Below are positions 35,104 through 43,292 of a stretch of 59,186 nucleotides of DNA, one piece after another. The notes below the pieces were generated by a model. The model made no database searches and was not told the origin of the DNA. It saw nothing but the letters and a program-made list of their open reading frames with translations. The position numbers were made by a program, and so were the translations under genes. Origin of the DNA: DAOTOJ01 sp035451285 (GTDB taxonomy: Bacteria > Patescibacteriota > Minisyncoccia > UBA6257 > Brennerbacteraceae). Numbering within the stretch: position 1 is the stretch's first letter; each line of letters opens with the position of its first letter. The stretch covers positions 1-59,186 of the forward strand of contig DAOTOJ010000003.1 in NCBI GenBank assembly GCA_035451285.1, given 5' to 3'.

Positions 35104-35554
35104 GCCTTTTAATGTAAAAAGCAGCTAAAGCTATTGCTAAAGCGTCAATACCATCTTTTGATTTTAAATTTTTTGGTAAATCTAAAGAATTTTTAACCAT
35201 TTTTTTAATAGCCTGTTTATCAGCTCTGCCATAACCACAAATTATTAGTTTTACTTGAGTAGGAGCAAGCTCAATGATTTTGAGATCAGAAAAAGTATTT
35301 TTTATCACTCCCTTTATTTCGCTTACTTTTAAAGCGCTGGTTTTATTAACTCCGAAATAGATTTTTTCAATACCTATTAATTGGGGATGATAATTACTGA
35401 TTAAATTTTCTAATTGTTTTTGAAGCGATAATTTAATATCGAAAATGCCGGCTGTTTGATAGTTGAAGCAATTTTTCGAAAATTTTATTACTCCATAACC
35501 AATTTTTTTTATTCCGGGATCTATGCCCAAAATTGTCAAGTTAGAATTCGGCAT
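35093..35554 (-). CDS. ruvC: Crossover junction endodeoxyribonuclease RuvC
   Basis: The 153-residue protein carries the RuvC acidic residues: Asp in LTILGIDPGIKKIGYGVI (D12 region), Glu in LIGIEKIYFG, and the C-terminal DGIDALAIALAAF with two Asp. It cuts Holliday junctions brought by RuvAB. It overlaps the end of yebC by 14 bases, giving the cluster ruvB, surface protein, yebC, ruvC on the minus strand. The segment ELAPTQVKLIICGYGRADKQ is typical of RuvC. Confidence 0.95.
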   Translation of the reverse strand: MPNSNLTILGIDPGIKKIGYGVIKFSKNCFNYQTAGIFDIKLSLQKQLENLISNYHPQLIGIEKIYFGVNKTSALKVSEIKGVIKNTFSDLKIIELAPTQVKLIICGYGRADKQAIKKMVKNSLDLPKNLKSKDGIDALAIALAAFYIKRLDK

Positions 35555-36266
35555 TTATAAAAACTTGTTCAATTTCTTCTTGATCTTCAAATTCCTCAAG
35601 AATTTGTTCCAATTTTTGAGAAAGATTACTGTCCTTAATAACCATTGGATTTTTTGCTAAATAAACTATTTCAGCTTCATTTTCAAGACCGTTGTTATCA
35701 AGAATGTTTCTTAATTTTTCTATTTTTTCTTTAGGGCAATATAAAATAGTTTGTTCATCCTCGATTTCAATATTTTCTAAGCCGTTATCAATTAATTCTA
35801 ATTCTAAATTTTCCGGAATCTTAATACCATAATTTTTTAAAGATATTCTGCCTTTTTCATCGAATAGCCAGTTAACAGCTCCAGAAGAAGCTAGTTTGCC
35901 ACCATATTTATTCAAGATTCGCCTTATTTCTCCTAGAATTCTATTCTTATTATCAGTAATTGAAACGATAAGTAAAGCGATACCTCCTGGTCCATATGCT
36001 TCGAAAATTACCCGTTCTATTTGATTGGCACTATCTTCATTCAAACCTCTTTTTATAGCTCTTTCGATATTATCAAGAGGTAGATTATAATTTCTTGCTT
36101 TACTAATCGCATCTCTTAAATAAGGATTTATTTTAGGGTCTCCACTTTTTCCTTGTTTAGTTGCTAAAGTTATTTGATTAGCTAATTGCGAAAAGACTTT
36201 CGATTTTTTAGCATCGGTTGCTCCTTTTTTATGTTTGATTTGAGACCATTTTGAGTGTCCTGACAT
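35541..36266 (-). CDS. yebC: YebC/PmpR-family protein
   Basis: The 241-residue protein has the invariant N-terminus MSGHSKWSQIKHKKGATDAKK and the family segments YEAYGPGGIALLIVSITDNKNR (here FEAYGPGG...), a Gly-rich GGKLASSGAVNWLFDEKG, and a C-terminal acidic domain. Members act as DNA-binding regulators or, as shown more recently for some, translation factors relieving stalling. Linkage to ruvC is ancient and widespread. It starts 1 base after the lamin-tail gene stops. Confidence 0.95.
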   Translation of the reverse strand: MSGHSKWSQIKHKKGATDAKKSKVFSQLANQITLATKQGKSGDPKINPYLRDAISKARNYNLPLDNIERAIKRGLNEDSANQIERVIFEAYGPGGIALLIVSITDNKNRILGEIRRILNKYGGKLASSGAVNWLFDEKGRISLKNYGIKIPENLELELIDNGLENIEIEDEQTILYCPKEKIEKLRNILDNNGLENEAEIVYLAKNPMVIKDSNLSQKLEQILEEFEDQEEIEQVFINAEF

Positions 36267-36267
36267 T

Positions 36268-37473
36268 TTAATAGATTAATTTATTTTTAATTATCATAAA
36301 AATTGTAGTTAATGATATTGAAATAATAAACAACAAAACCATAAAAAAATCAATTGATAATTTATGATTTTGGTAAGTTTGCGGATCAAAAGTTGAAACT
36401 AGATCGTTTGTTTTTGTTGCCAGATTGTCGTTATTAATATTTGCTTCTGTTACTGAGCCAGCTAGTTTATTAAAATTTTTTATTTCAGTGAATACATTTT
36501 CCTTATTAAAAGTTGGAGTAGTTGTAATTTGCCAATCTTGATTTTTTAATTTGGCAATTGACAAACCATCAGGAAGTTCCTGATAATCTATTTTTGAGAT
36601 TATTTTATTGTAGCTATTTTTTAAAGTTAAAGAATCTGAACTAGCTAAGGAAAATTGATAAGTAGCTGAATCAAGAGTTAGAAATTGATTTGGTTTTAAT
36701 ATAAAATTTGGCAAACTTATGGTGTTCGAAGATCCAATTTCTAATTTCCAATTAGCTAAATTAATGTTAAAATCATCAGCATTTTTTAATTCAATCCAAT
36801 AAGTATTTTGCTCTTTATTCAAAAAAATTTCATTAATTATGATTTTGCCAGTATTTAAAGAAGTTTCTGGATTATTTAAGTTGCTAGGGATTAATAAAGG
36901 CGTTGAGATAATAATTGAGGGGGCTGGAGGAAGAGGGATTCCCTCAACAGAATTGATGCTTCCAGGTGTTCCTCCCCATGTCAAACTTTCTCGATAAATT
37001 CCATTGGTGTATTCTAAACTTTTATCATTTCCATTTCCTCCTAAATTAGATGACCAAAGAGCAGAGGTGCTTAAATTAGAACCATAAACCAGCGTTAAAT
37101 AATTAGTTTCTTTTAAATTGATACCAGCATCAATTACCGTTCCTTTAAATTCGGGATAGTCTTTTAAAAAACCTAAGGCACTTGAAGAAATTATTACATA
37201 GCCATATGGTTTTATCTTCATTTCTCCTTGAACAGGAGTAATTGCTAGGTAGTGCTCTCCTTTATTGTCTATTATTTTCCAAGAGTCTTGCGATACTCCG
37301 CCTTTTATTATTATTTCGAATGGGGTTGGATTATAAAGTTCGATCCATTGGTTTCTTGAAGGAGAATTATACATTATTTCATTAATAATTAATTTTTCAT
37401 CAGTTGCTAAAACTAAACTTCCTTTTATTAAGATCCAACTAAAAATAATTAAAATTAATGAAAGTTTTTTCAT
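36268..37473 (-). CDS. Secreted lamin-tail-domain (LTD) protein with C-terminal membrane anchor
   Basis: The 401-residue protein has a signal peptide (about 1-23, ending LVLA). It has two LTD domains: KLIINEIMYNSPSRNQWIEL near residue 28 and GKIIINEIFLNKEQNTYWIEL near 212. A transmembrane helix lies near the C-terminus (about 374-394). LTD domains are Ig-like beta-sandwiches found in nuclear lamins and in many bacterial secreted proteins, where they are thought to aid surface attachment or nucleic-acid binding. The gene is sandwiched in the recombination cluster, overlapping ruvB by 4 bases, which makes a functional link tempting but unproven. Confidence 0.88.
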   Translation of the reverse strand: MKKLSLILIIFSWILIKGSLVLATDEKLIINEIMYNSPSRNQWIELYNPTPFEIIIKGGVSQDSWKIIDNKGEHYLAITPVQGEMKIKPYGYVIISSSALGFLKDYPEFKGTVIDAGINLKETNYLTLVYGSNLSTSALWSSNLGGNGNDKSLEYTNGIYRESLTWGGTPGSINSVEGIPLPPAPSIIISTPLLIPSNLNNPETSLNTGKIIINEIFLNKEQNTYWIELKNADDFNINLANWKLEIGSSNTISLPNFILKPNQFLTLDSATYQFSLASSDSLTLKNSYNKIISKIDYQELPDGLSIAKLKNQDWQITTTPTFNKENVFTEIKNFNKLAGSVTEANINNDNLATKTNDLVSTFDPQTYQNHKLSIDFFMVLLFIISISLTTIFMIIKNKLIY

Positions 37474-38450
37474 ATATTTTTTAAATAATCAAAAGCTGCT
37501 TTAGTTGCTATTCTTCCTTTATTTGTTCTTTCTATAAATCCAAGCCTTATAAGGTAAGGTTCAGATAAAGTCTCAAGTGTTTCTTTGTCTTCATTTAAAG
37601 AAATAGCTAAAGTTTCAATTCCAACTGGCCCGCCATTGAATTTATAAGCCAAGGTTTTTAAAACGTTTCTATCAAGTTCTTCTAATCCGTATCTATCAAG
37701 GTTTAGAACTTCTAAAGTTTCTAAAGCTAATTTTTCGTCAATTACGGTTTTATTTTGAACAATTTGTAAATCCCAAGCTCTTTTCAAAAGTCTGTTAGCG
37801 ATTCTGGGGATAGCTCTGCTTGCTTGGGCTATTGTTTTTATCCCTCCGGATGTTATTTCAATATTTAAAATTTTTGCAGAACGTTGTATTATTTGCTCGA
37901 TTTCACTTATTTCATAAAAATCTAAATGTCCCATTAAACCAAATCTGTTTCTTAAAGGATTTGATAAAAGATTTGGTTTGGTAGTGGCAGCAATCAAAGT
38001 GAACTTTGGGAGTTGGAATTCTAAGGTTCTCGAAGAAACTCCTTTGCCAATAATTAAATTTAATTTTCTTTGCTCTAAAGCAGGATAAAGAACTTCTTCA
38101 ATTTTTTTATTTAATCGGTGAATTTCGTCTATAAACAAAATCTGTTTTTCTTCTAAATTAGTTAAGATAGCTGCTAAATCTCCTAATTTTTGAATAGCTG
38201 GACCAGAGGAAACTACAATCGGAGAGTTTAGCTCATTAGCAATTAAATAAGCTAAAGTTGTTTTTCCAACCCCACTTGGCCCAAAAAATAATAAATGGTC
38301 TAAGACATCATTTCTTTTTAAAGCTGATTCTAACATCATTTTCAAGCTTTTTTTAATTTTTTCTTGACCTATAAATTCATCCCACCTTTTAGGTCTTAAC
38401 ATATTATCTAAAATTAGATCTTCTTTTTTATTTTCTTGGTTTTTGTTCAT
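37470..38450 (-). CDS. ruvB: Holliday junction branch-migration helicase RuvB
   Basis: The 326-residue AAA+ protein contains LRPKRWDEFIGQEKIKKSL, Walker A FFGPSGVGKTTLAYLIANEL, Walker B EEKQILFIDEIHRLNK, sensor LIAATTKPNLLSNPLRNRFG, and the C-terminal winged-helix segment ending GFIERTNKGRIATKAA. It drives branch migration with RuvA, whose gene lies at 44544. The length matches the family. It seems to head the minus-strand cluster; the region upstream of its ATG also contains the start of the plus-strand small RNA promoter. Confidence 0.97.
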   Translation of the reverse strand: MNKNQENKKEDLILDNMLRPKRWDEFIGQEKIKKSLKMMLESALKRNDVLDHLLFFGPSGVGKTTLAYLIANELNSPIVVSSGPAIQKLGDLAAILTNLEEKQILFIDEIHRLNKKIEEVLYPALEQRKLNLIIGKGVSSRTLEFQLPKFTLIAATTKPNLLSNPLRNRFGLMGHLDFYEISEIEQIIQRSAKILNIEITSGGIKTIAQASRAIPRIANRLLKRAWDLQIVQNKTVIDEKLALETLEVLNLDRYGLEELDRNVLKTLAYKFNGGPVGIETLAISLNEDKETLETLSEPYLIRLGFIERTNKGRIATKAAFDYLKNI

Positions 38451-38454
38451 ACTC

Positions 38455-38483
38455 TTGACAAATTAAATTTTGTTTGCTATTAT
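38455..38483 (+). promoter_or_regulatory. Near-consensus promoter for a plus-strand small RNA
   Basis: TTGACA (38455-38460), a 17-base spacer and TATTAT (38478-38483). No plus-strand gene follows before pilB (minus), only a structured segment and a terminator. Confidence 0.8.
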
Positions 38484-38489
38484 TATTAA

Positions 38490-38579
38490 TAATTTGAAGA
38501 AAATACAACGGTTTCTTGGTGTAACTAGGAAATACGCCTATTTTCTTCTAAACTAACCCCTCTTTTGAGGGGATTTTTT
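38490..38579 (+). ncRNA. Putative small RNA (about 90 nt), unknown family
   Basis: Transcription from the promoter at 38455-38483 would begin near 38490. The transcript has a perfect 10 bp closing stem (GAAGAAAATA at 38496-38505 with TATTTTCTTC at 38539-38548). It encloses 33 bases, in which TTTCT and AGGAA can pair again. A short linker and an intrinsic terminator hairpin follow. No start codon with a meaningful frame is seen. It does not match SRP RNA, 6S, tmRNA, RNase P or riboswitch classes that I can recall. It lies in the 133-base space between pilB and ruvB, both on the minus strand, and would be antisense only to that spacer. Confidence 0.65.
38557..38579 (+). terminator. Intrinsic terminator of the small RNA
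   Basis: CCCCTC (38557-38562), TTTT loop, GAGGGG (38567-38572), then ATTTTTT (38573-38579). The U-tract is on the plus strand; on the minus strand the downstream run is only TTAGTTT, so it serves pilB poorly. Confidence 0.85.
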
Positions 38580-38583
38580 ATTT

Positions 38584-40233
38584 TCAAATTTTATTTTCTA
38601 AAGGCCCAACCATCCGTTCTAATTCCTCTAAGTCAGTTATTCCATCTAAGACTTTAATCAAACCGTCAGCTAGCATTGTAGTCATTCCATTCTCTAAAGC
38701 CATTTTTTTTATTTTTATTTCGTCAGGGGAAGAATTTATTAAATTTTGCATTTGGTCATTAACGCTTAAAATTTCAAAAACTCCTATTCTTCCTTTATAG
38801 CCAGTAAAATTACATTGTTGGCAACCAATGGGTTTTTTGTATTTTGTTATTTTTAAGTAATTGTCTAAACCAGTTAACTTAGGGGCATTTAAAAGCAAAG
38901 TGTTTTTTATTTTTTCTTTAATATTTTCAGGTATTTCAATTTCTTGAGCGCAGTTTTGGCATACTTTTCTAACTAGTCTTTGGGCAATAATTAAGTTTAA
39001 AGCTGAAGAAATAATTTCCGGTTCTATTTTGAAATCTAAAAGTCTTGGTACTGCTCCAGGAGCATTATTAGTGTGTAGCGTTGAAAAAACTAAATGGCCA
39101 GTTAAAGAAGCATGCATAGCTATTTGGGCAGTTTCTTCGTCTCTGATTTCTCCAACCAAAATAATATCAGGATCTTGGCGCAAAATCGCTCTTAAACCAT
39201 TGGCAAAAGTATAGCCGCTTTGGTTGTTTACTTGGGTTTGTTCAATAATTGGTAATTGGTATTCTATTGGATCTTCGATTGTAATAACTTTGTTTTCAGG
39301 ATTGGCAACCTTTTTTAAAAAAGCATATAAAGTAGTAGTTTTACCTGAACCAGTAGGGCCAGTTACCAAAATCAAACCATTAGGTTTTTTCAATTCGTTT
39401 TCAACTATTAGAATGTCTTTTTCTCTTAATCCCAAATTTTCAAGTTCTAAAGAAATTGTTTTAGGATTTAAAAATCTTAAGACTAAATTTTCTCCAACTT
39501 GAGAAGGAATAGTTGAAAATCTAACTTCTATTTGTGCTGATTGGGTTTTAATTTTAAATCTGCCATCCTGGGGGATATCTCTAACATTTAAATTTACTCC
39601 GCTGATTAATTTTAATCTGTCAGTAATTTTAAAATAATAATTAATTGGAATTTCTGCTATTTTGTATAGTACTCCATCGATTCGATACCTTAAATCAGCT
39701 TGTTTGTCATGTGGCTCTAAATGTAAATCAGAAGCTTCATATGCTAAAGCATAAGCTATAATCCAGTAAATCATTTCAGTAATATCGAATTTTTGGGAAA
39801 AAAAAGATTCTAAAAAGCTTTTAACATCTCGCTGGTTTTTTATTTCCTCAAGATATTTATCTGAGATTGAGATTTCACCTATAATTTTTGATTTATCAAT
39901 ATTTAGAAAACGATAGTTTTCTAAATATTTTTCAAATTTTGGGACAGACACCACAAAAATTTCTATTTCCCCAAACTTTTTTATTTCCTTTATTAATTTT
40001 TTTACTTCTTCTCTTTCTGGATTAACTGTTGCTAAATAATATTTTCCTGGCTTTTGGTCAAAAACAACTGCTTGAATTTTTTTTGCTTGAATTTCAGGAA
40101 TAATTTTTAAAGCCTCGAGATTTAAACTAACTGTTGCTAAATCAAGATAGGGAACGTTTAGTTTTAAAGCTAAATCTTGGGCTTCTTCTTCTAAACGAGC
40201 TAAATCTAAATTAGTTAATTTTTCATCTGCCAT
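38584..40233 (-). CDS. pilB: Type IV pilus assembly ATPase PilB/GspE family
   Basis: The 549-residue protein has an N-terminal MshEN-like domain (LNVPYLDLATVSLNLEALKIIP) and the secretion ATPase core. The core contains EASDLHLEPHDKQADLRYRIDG, Walker A LVTGPTGSGKTTTLYAFLKK, an Asp box, Walker B DPDIILVGEIRDEETAQIA, the His box HLVFSTLHTNNAPGAVPRL, and a zinc-binding C-metal region VCQNC...GCQQC. It powers pilin polymerisation and is used in natural competence and motility. No other pilus genes lie beside it. The ATG at 40233 sits 6 bases after an extended -10 box on the minus strand. Confidence 0.95.
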   Translation of the reverse strand: MADEKLTNLDLARLEEEAQDLALKLNVPYLDLATVSLNLEALKIIPEIQAKKIQAVVFDQKPGKYYLATVNPEREEVKKLIKEIKKFGEIEIFVVSVPKFEKYLENYRFLNIDKSKIIGEISISDKYLEEIKNQRDVKSFLESFFSQKFDITEMIYWIIAYALAYEASDLHLEPHDKQADLRYRIDGVLYKIAEIPINYYFKITDRLKLISGVNLNVRDIPQDGRFKIKTQSAQIEVRFSTIPSQVGENLVLRFLNPKTISLELENLGLREKDILIVENELKKPNGLILVTGPTGSGKTTTLYAFLKKVANPENKVITIEDPIEYQLPIIEQTQVNNQSGYTFANGLRAILRQDPDIILVGEIRDEETAQIAMHASLTGHLVFSTLHTNNAPGAVPRLLDFKIEPEIISSALNLIIAQRLVRKVCQNCAQEIEIPENIKEKIKNTLLLNAPKLTGLDNYLKITKYKKPIGCQQCNFTGYKGRIGVFEILSVNDQMQNLINSSPDEIKIKKMALENGMTTMLADGLIKVLDGITDLEELERMVGPLENKI

Positions 40234-40239
40234 ATTACA

Positions 40240-40248
40240 ATTATAACA
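40240..40248 (-). promoter_or_regulatory. Extended -10 promoter of pilB (TGTTATAAT)
   Basis: On the minus strand, TGT plus TATAAT (40248 to 40240) ends 6 bases before the ATG at 40233. Initiation about 7 bases downstream would fall at the start codon, giving a leaderless mRNA. Confidence 0.6.
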
Positions 40249-40318
40249 CCTTTTTATTGGGATAAATAGCCTCTAAAAATTACTGATACAACCTTATAAA
40301 ATCTTAATTTATTGCGAG

Positions 40319-40346
40319 TTGTAAAGTTGGGATATTTTGCTATAAT
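40319..40346 (+). promoter_or_regulatory. Promoter of the 40353 operon, extended -10
   Basis: A TTGTAA -35-like element (40319-40324), a 16-base spacer ending in TGC, and TATAAT (40341-40346). The predicted start site coincides with the ATG at 40353. Confidence 0.6.
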
Positions 40347-40352
40347 ATTTTA

Positions 40353-40865
40353 ATGCTAACAATTATTTTGCCTGGTTTTTCGCAACGTAATGAAAATTGG
40401 GCTAAAGAGTTAAAAAATTCTTTAGAAGACGATCGCGTTTTAATTCACTCTTGGCTTCATTGGATAACTCAAAATGACAATGATTTTTCAATTGCAAATG
40501 AGACCTCCAGAATTTTGGAAAAAATTAATGACCAAAAAATCAATATTATAGCTAAATCAATTGGTACTTATCTGGCAATGTTTTTACTTGAAAAAATACC
40601 TGAAAAAATAAATAAAATTATTTTATTAGGCATACCTTTCAACGATCTAGACAAAGAAGAAATAGAGAAATATAAAGTTATTAAGAATTTTGATTCTAAA
40701 AGAATTTTGATTATTCAAAATAGCCAAGATCCTCACGGTTCATTTAATGATATCTTTGAATATTTTTTTAATTTAAATAACCAACTTGAAATTTTAAAGC
40801 AAAATTCTTTAACCCATGAATATCCTTATTATCAGATAATAAATAATTTTTTAAAAAGTAATTAA
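40353..40865 (+). CDS. Alpha/beta-hydrolase-fold serine hydrolase-like protein
   Basis: The 170-residue protein begins LTIILPGFSQRNENW and has a nucleophile-elbow-like INIIAKSIGTYLAMFLL (Ser near residue 68; the usual GxSxG is AKSIG). KINKIILLGIPFND follows, then an acidic residue in ILIIQNSQDPHGS and a His in LTHEYPYY. This is the compact plan of RBBP9/YdeN-like or DUF-type hydrolases. The substrate is unknown. Its transcript is predicted to be leaderless. The LOG-family gene follows after 12 bases. Confidence 0.75.
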   Translation: MLTIILPGFSQRNENWAKELKNSLEDDRVLIHSWLHWITQNDNDFSIANETSRILEKINDQKINIIAKSIGTYLAMFLLEKIPEKINKIILLGIPFNDLDKEEIEKYKVIKNFDSKRILIIQNSQDPHGSFNDIFEYFFNLNNQLEILKQNSLTHEYPYYQIINNFLKSN

Positions 40866-40877
40866 CTAAATACAAAT

Positions 40878-41552
40878 ATGTCAAATAACAAAGATTTTCG
40901 TCAAACTATTCCCTGGAGAATTTTTAGAATAATGTCAGAATTTGTTGAAGGCTTTGGTTTTATAGTTGATTTCAAAAAAACAACTAGTATTTTTGGTTCT
41001 AGCAAAGTAAGAGAAGATAATTTTTGGTACCAGGAAGCTGAAAAATTAGCTAAAATTTTAGGAGAAAACAAATTTACAATTGTTACTGGTGGTGGTCCGG
41101 GAATTATGGAAGCAGCTAATAAGGGAGCAACTGAAGCTAATGCTCAGTCAGTTGGTTTGAGCATTGAGCTTCCTTTCGAACAGCCAATTAATTCTTATGT
41201 TAAAAAATCTGTTAGTTTCCACTATTTTTTTGTTAGAAAGGTAATGCTAACTTATGCTGCTGAAGCTTATGTTTTTTTCCCAGGCGGTTTTGGAACTTTA
41301 GATGAAATGACTGAATTAGTAAGTTTGATTCAAACTAAAAAAATTCATCAAGTGCCAATAATTTTAGTAGGAGTTGATTATTGGCAAGGATTATTAAAAT
41401 GGATTAAAGAGGTAGTTTATGAGAAATATCAAGCAATTGACGAACAAGATTTAAAAATATATAAGTTGGTTGATAGTGCTGAAGAAGCATACCAATTAAT
41501 TTCTTCTTCTGTCAAAGAAAGAAAATATTTTGAAGAAATGGAACATAACTAA
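40878..41552 (+). CDS. LOG-family protein (TIGR00730-type, putative nucleotide phosphoribohydrolase)
   Basis: The 224-residue protein has the two LOG signatures, FTIVTGGGPGIMEAANKGATE (near 67-87) and the catalytic PGGFGTLDEMTELV (near 135-148). An N-terminal strand IFGSSKVREDNFWYQEAEKLA precedes them. LOG enzymes hydrolyse nucleoside 5'-monophosphates such as cytokinin ribotides to free base and ribose phosphate, and many bacterial members carry this activity; older databases call them lysine decarboxylase-like. It lies in a plus-strand series with the hydrolase upstream and a small EF-like gene downstream. Confidence 0.9.
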   Translation: MSNNKDFRQTIPWRIFRIMSEFVEGFGFIVDFKKTTSIFGSSKVREDNFWYQEAEKLAKILGENKFTIVTGGGPGIMEAANKGATEANAQSVGLSIELPFEQPINSYVKKSVSFHYFFVRKVMLTYAAEAYVFFPGGFGTLDEMTELVSLIQTKKIHQVPIILVGVDYWQGLLKWIKEVVYEKYQAIDEQDLKIYKLVDSAEEAYQLISSSVKERKYFEEMEHN

Positions 41553-41606
41553 TTTTAAAAATTCTTTATTAAAAGGTCGAATAATATAAAAAATAAAAAA
41601 TAATTT

Positions 41607-41858
41607 ATGGGTAAGCTTATTGGTAAAGTTACTCATTACTATAATAAAATTTCAGTAGCTATTATTGAGCTTGAAAGCGAAATAGAAGTTGGAGAAATGG
41701 TTAGATTTTGGGGAAAGAAAACTGATTTTTCCCAAAGAATCGAATCTCTTCAAAAAAATCACCAAAATATTTTGAAAGCAGAAAAAGGTGAAGTTGTGGG
41801 AGTAAAGGTTGAACAGGAAGTAGAGGAGGGAGATGAGGTTTATAAAATAGAAGAATAA
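41607..41858 (+). CDS. Small EF-Tu domain 2-like (translation factor-like) protein
   Basis: The 83-residue protein looks like a single beta-barrel of the EF-Tu domain II type: GKLIGKVTHYYNKISVAIIEL, EIEVGEMVRFWGKKTDF, EKGEVVGVKVEQEVEEGDEVYKI. A closely similar barrel is also the C-terminal domain of U32 peptidases. Stand-alone versions are common in CPR genomes and are often labelled translation elongation factor-like. No GTPase domain accompanies it. The function is unknown, possibly tRNA or ribosome binding. Confidence 0.75.
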   Translation: MGKLIGKVTHYYNKISVAIIELESEIEVGEMVRFWGKKTDFSQRIESLQKNHQNILKAEKGEVVGVKVEQEVEEGDEVYKIEE

Positions 41859-41867
41859 TAAGGCGCT

Positions 41868-43013
41868 ATGCTTAAGAATAAATCCTTAAAAGAAGGAATA
41901 GCTTTGCTATGTGGCACAATTATAGGTTCCGGTTATTTAATTTTGCCATTTAGTTTTTTAAAAGCAGGGGTTTTTTCAAATATTTTTTGGTTGGTATTTT
42001 TTGCCTGTTGCTTAATTATTCTTAATTTAATTTATGCTGAAATTAATTTAACAACAGGTAATAACCATCGTTTGCCTGGTTACGCCGGGCTTTATTTGGG
42101 CAAAGCTTTTGGATTTCTTTCAAGCGTTGTATTTATTTTGGGAATTTTAGGAGGGTTAGCTGTTTATTTAATTTTAGGATCAAGATTTTTAAGCCTTTTA
42201 GTTTCGCCAATTTTCGATATTTCTTCTAATCTTGCTACTTTTATTTTTTGGATTTTATCGTCAATAATAGTTTTTCTTAATTTTAAATTTTCTTCTAAAA
42301 TTAATTTATATTTAACAATTTTTACGGCTACCATATTTTTAATTGTTAGCATTTTTTGTTTTACTCAGGCTGATTTAAATAATCTGACAATTGTTCCAAC
42401 TGAATCTTTCTTTTATCCATATGGTTTAATTTTATATTCTTTAATTGGTTGGTTAGTTATTCCTGAAATAATTGTTTTGATTAAAAACAATAAAGATGAT
42501 CAAAAAATTATTAGACCAATTATTGTTATTGGGACAATAATTCCATTAGTTATTTATTTTATTTTTGGCTTATCAGTATTTTTAGCAACTGGTTCTGATA
42601 CTTCAAATGATGCTTTTACCAATTTAATTAATTTTCTGCCGCAACCTTTATTTATTTTAGCTGTTTTAATGGCTTTTTTGGAAATTTTGAATTCCTATTT
42701 CTCATTTGGAATTTCGGCTATTTCAACTCTAAAAAATGATTTTGGTTTTAGAAGACAAACAGCTCAAGTTATATTTTTAGTTTTACCAATTGCTATTTTT
42801 TCAATGGGTTTTATTGATTTTGTGAAAATTATTGGAATTTTAGGGGCTGTTTTTGAAAGCTTAAATATTTTAACAATTTTATTAATTTATTCTAAACTTA
42901 AAAAAACAGTTGGACATCAAAACAAAATTATTTCAGTCTCTAAATCCTTACTAGTAGCTTTAGCTATTATCTTCATAGTTGGCGGAATTATTGGTACAAT
43001 CAATGTGCTATAA
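41868..43013 (+). CDS. Amino-acid permease (hydroxy/aromatic amino acid permease-like)
   Basis: The 381-residue protein has about eleven hydrophobic helices. It begins LKEGIALLCGTIIGSGYLILPFSFLKAG, which matches the N-terminal unwound helix GTxIGxGxLxLP of the AAAP/HAAAP and related APC families. Further helices include FGFLSSVVFILGILGGLAVYLILG and IGILGAVFESLNILTILLIY. It probably imports amino acids by ion symport, which would suit an organism unable to make most of them. Substrate specificity cannot be read. The stop codon overlaps a -10 box for the next gene. Confidence 0.88.
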   Translation: MLKNKSLKEGIALLCGTIIGSGYLILPFSFLKAGVFSNIFWLVFFACCLIILNLIYAEINLTTGNNHRLPGYAGLYLGKAFGFLSSVVFILGILGGLAVYLILGSRFLSLLVSPIFDISSNLATFIFWILSSIIVFLNFKFSSKINLYLTIFTATIFLIVSIFCFTQADLNNLTIVPTESFFYPYGLILYSLIGWLVIPEIIVLIKNNKDDQKIIRPIIVIGTIIPLVIYFIFGLSVFLATGSDTSNDAFTNLINFLPQPLFILAVLMAFLEILNSYFSFGISAISTLKNDFGFRRQTAQVIFLVLPIAIFSMGFIDFVKIIGILGAVFESLNILTILLIYSKLKKTVGHQNKIISVSKSLLVALAIIFIVGGIIGTINVL

Positions 43014-43014
43014 T
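43006..43014 (+). promoter_or_regulatory. Extended -10 promoter (TGCTATAAT) before the 43029 gene
   Basis: TGC plus TATAAT overlaps the permease stop codon and ends 14 bases before the ATG at 43029. The leader would be about 8 bases. Confidence 0.5.
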
Positions 43015-43028
43015 CAATATATTTTAAT

Positions 43029-43292
43029 ATGGCTAAAATCGAAGAATTAGAAAAAATAAAACAAGAATCTGACAAATTAAAAATGAATTTGCGCACTAAA
43101 ACAATAGGCTATATTTCAACTGCTTTAGGGATTGTTGCTGGTTTAGCATGGAATGAGGCAATTAAAGCCTTAATTGAATTTTTGTTTCCTTTGGGATCTA
43201 ATACCTTGATAGCTAAATTTGTTTATGCTTTTGCTATTACTGCTTTTGTAGTGTTTTTAACTAGTTATTTTTTAAAACAAGAAAATAAATGA
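43029..43292 (+). CDS. DUF5654-like small membrane protein
   Basis: The 87-residue protein has a charged N-terminal helix, RTKTIGYISTALGIVAGLAWNEAIKALIE, and a second transmembrane helix (FVYAFAITAFVVFLTSYFLK). The GLAWN-x-AI pattern is the hallmark of the DUF5654 family of two-helix membrane proteins. The function is unknown. Its stop overlaps the start of holA by 4 bases. Confidence 0.75.
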   Translation: MAKIEELEKIKQESDKLKMNLRTKTIGYISTALGIVAGLAWNEAIKALIEFLFPLGSNTLIAKFVYAFAITAFVVFLTSYFLKQENK

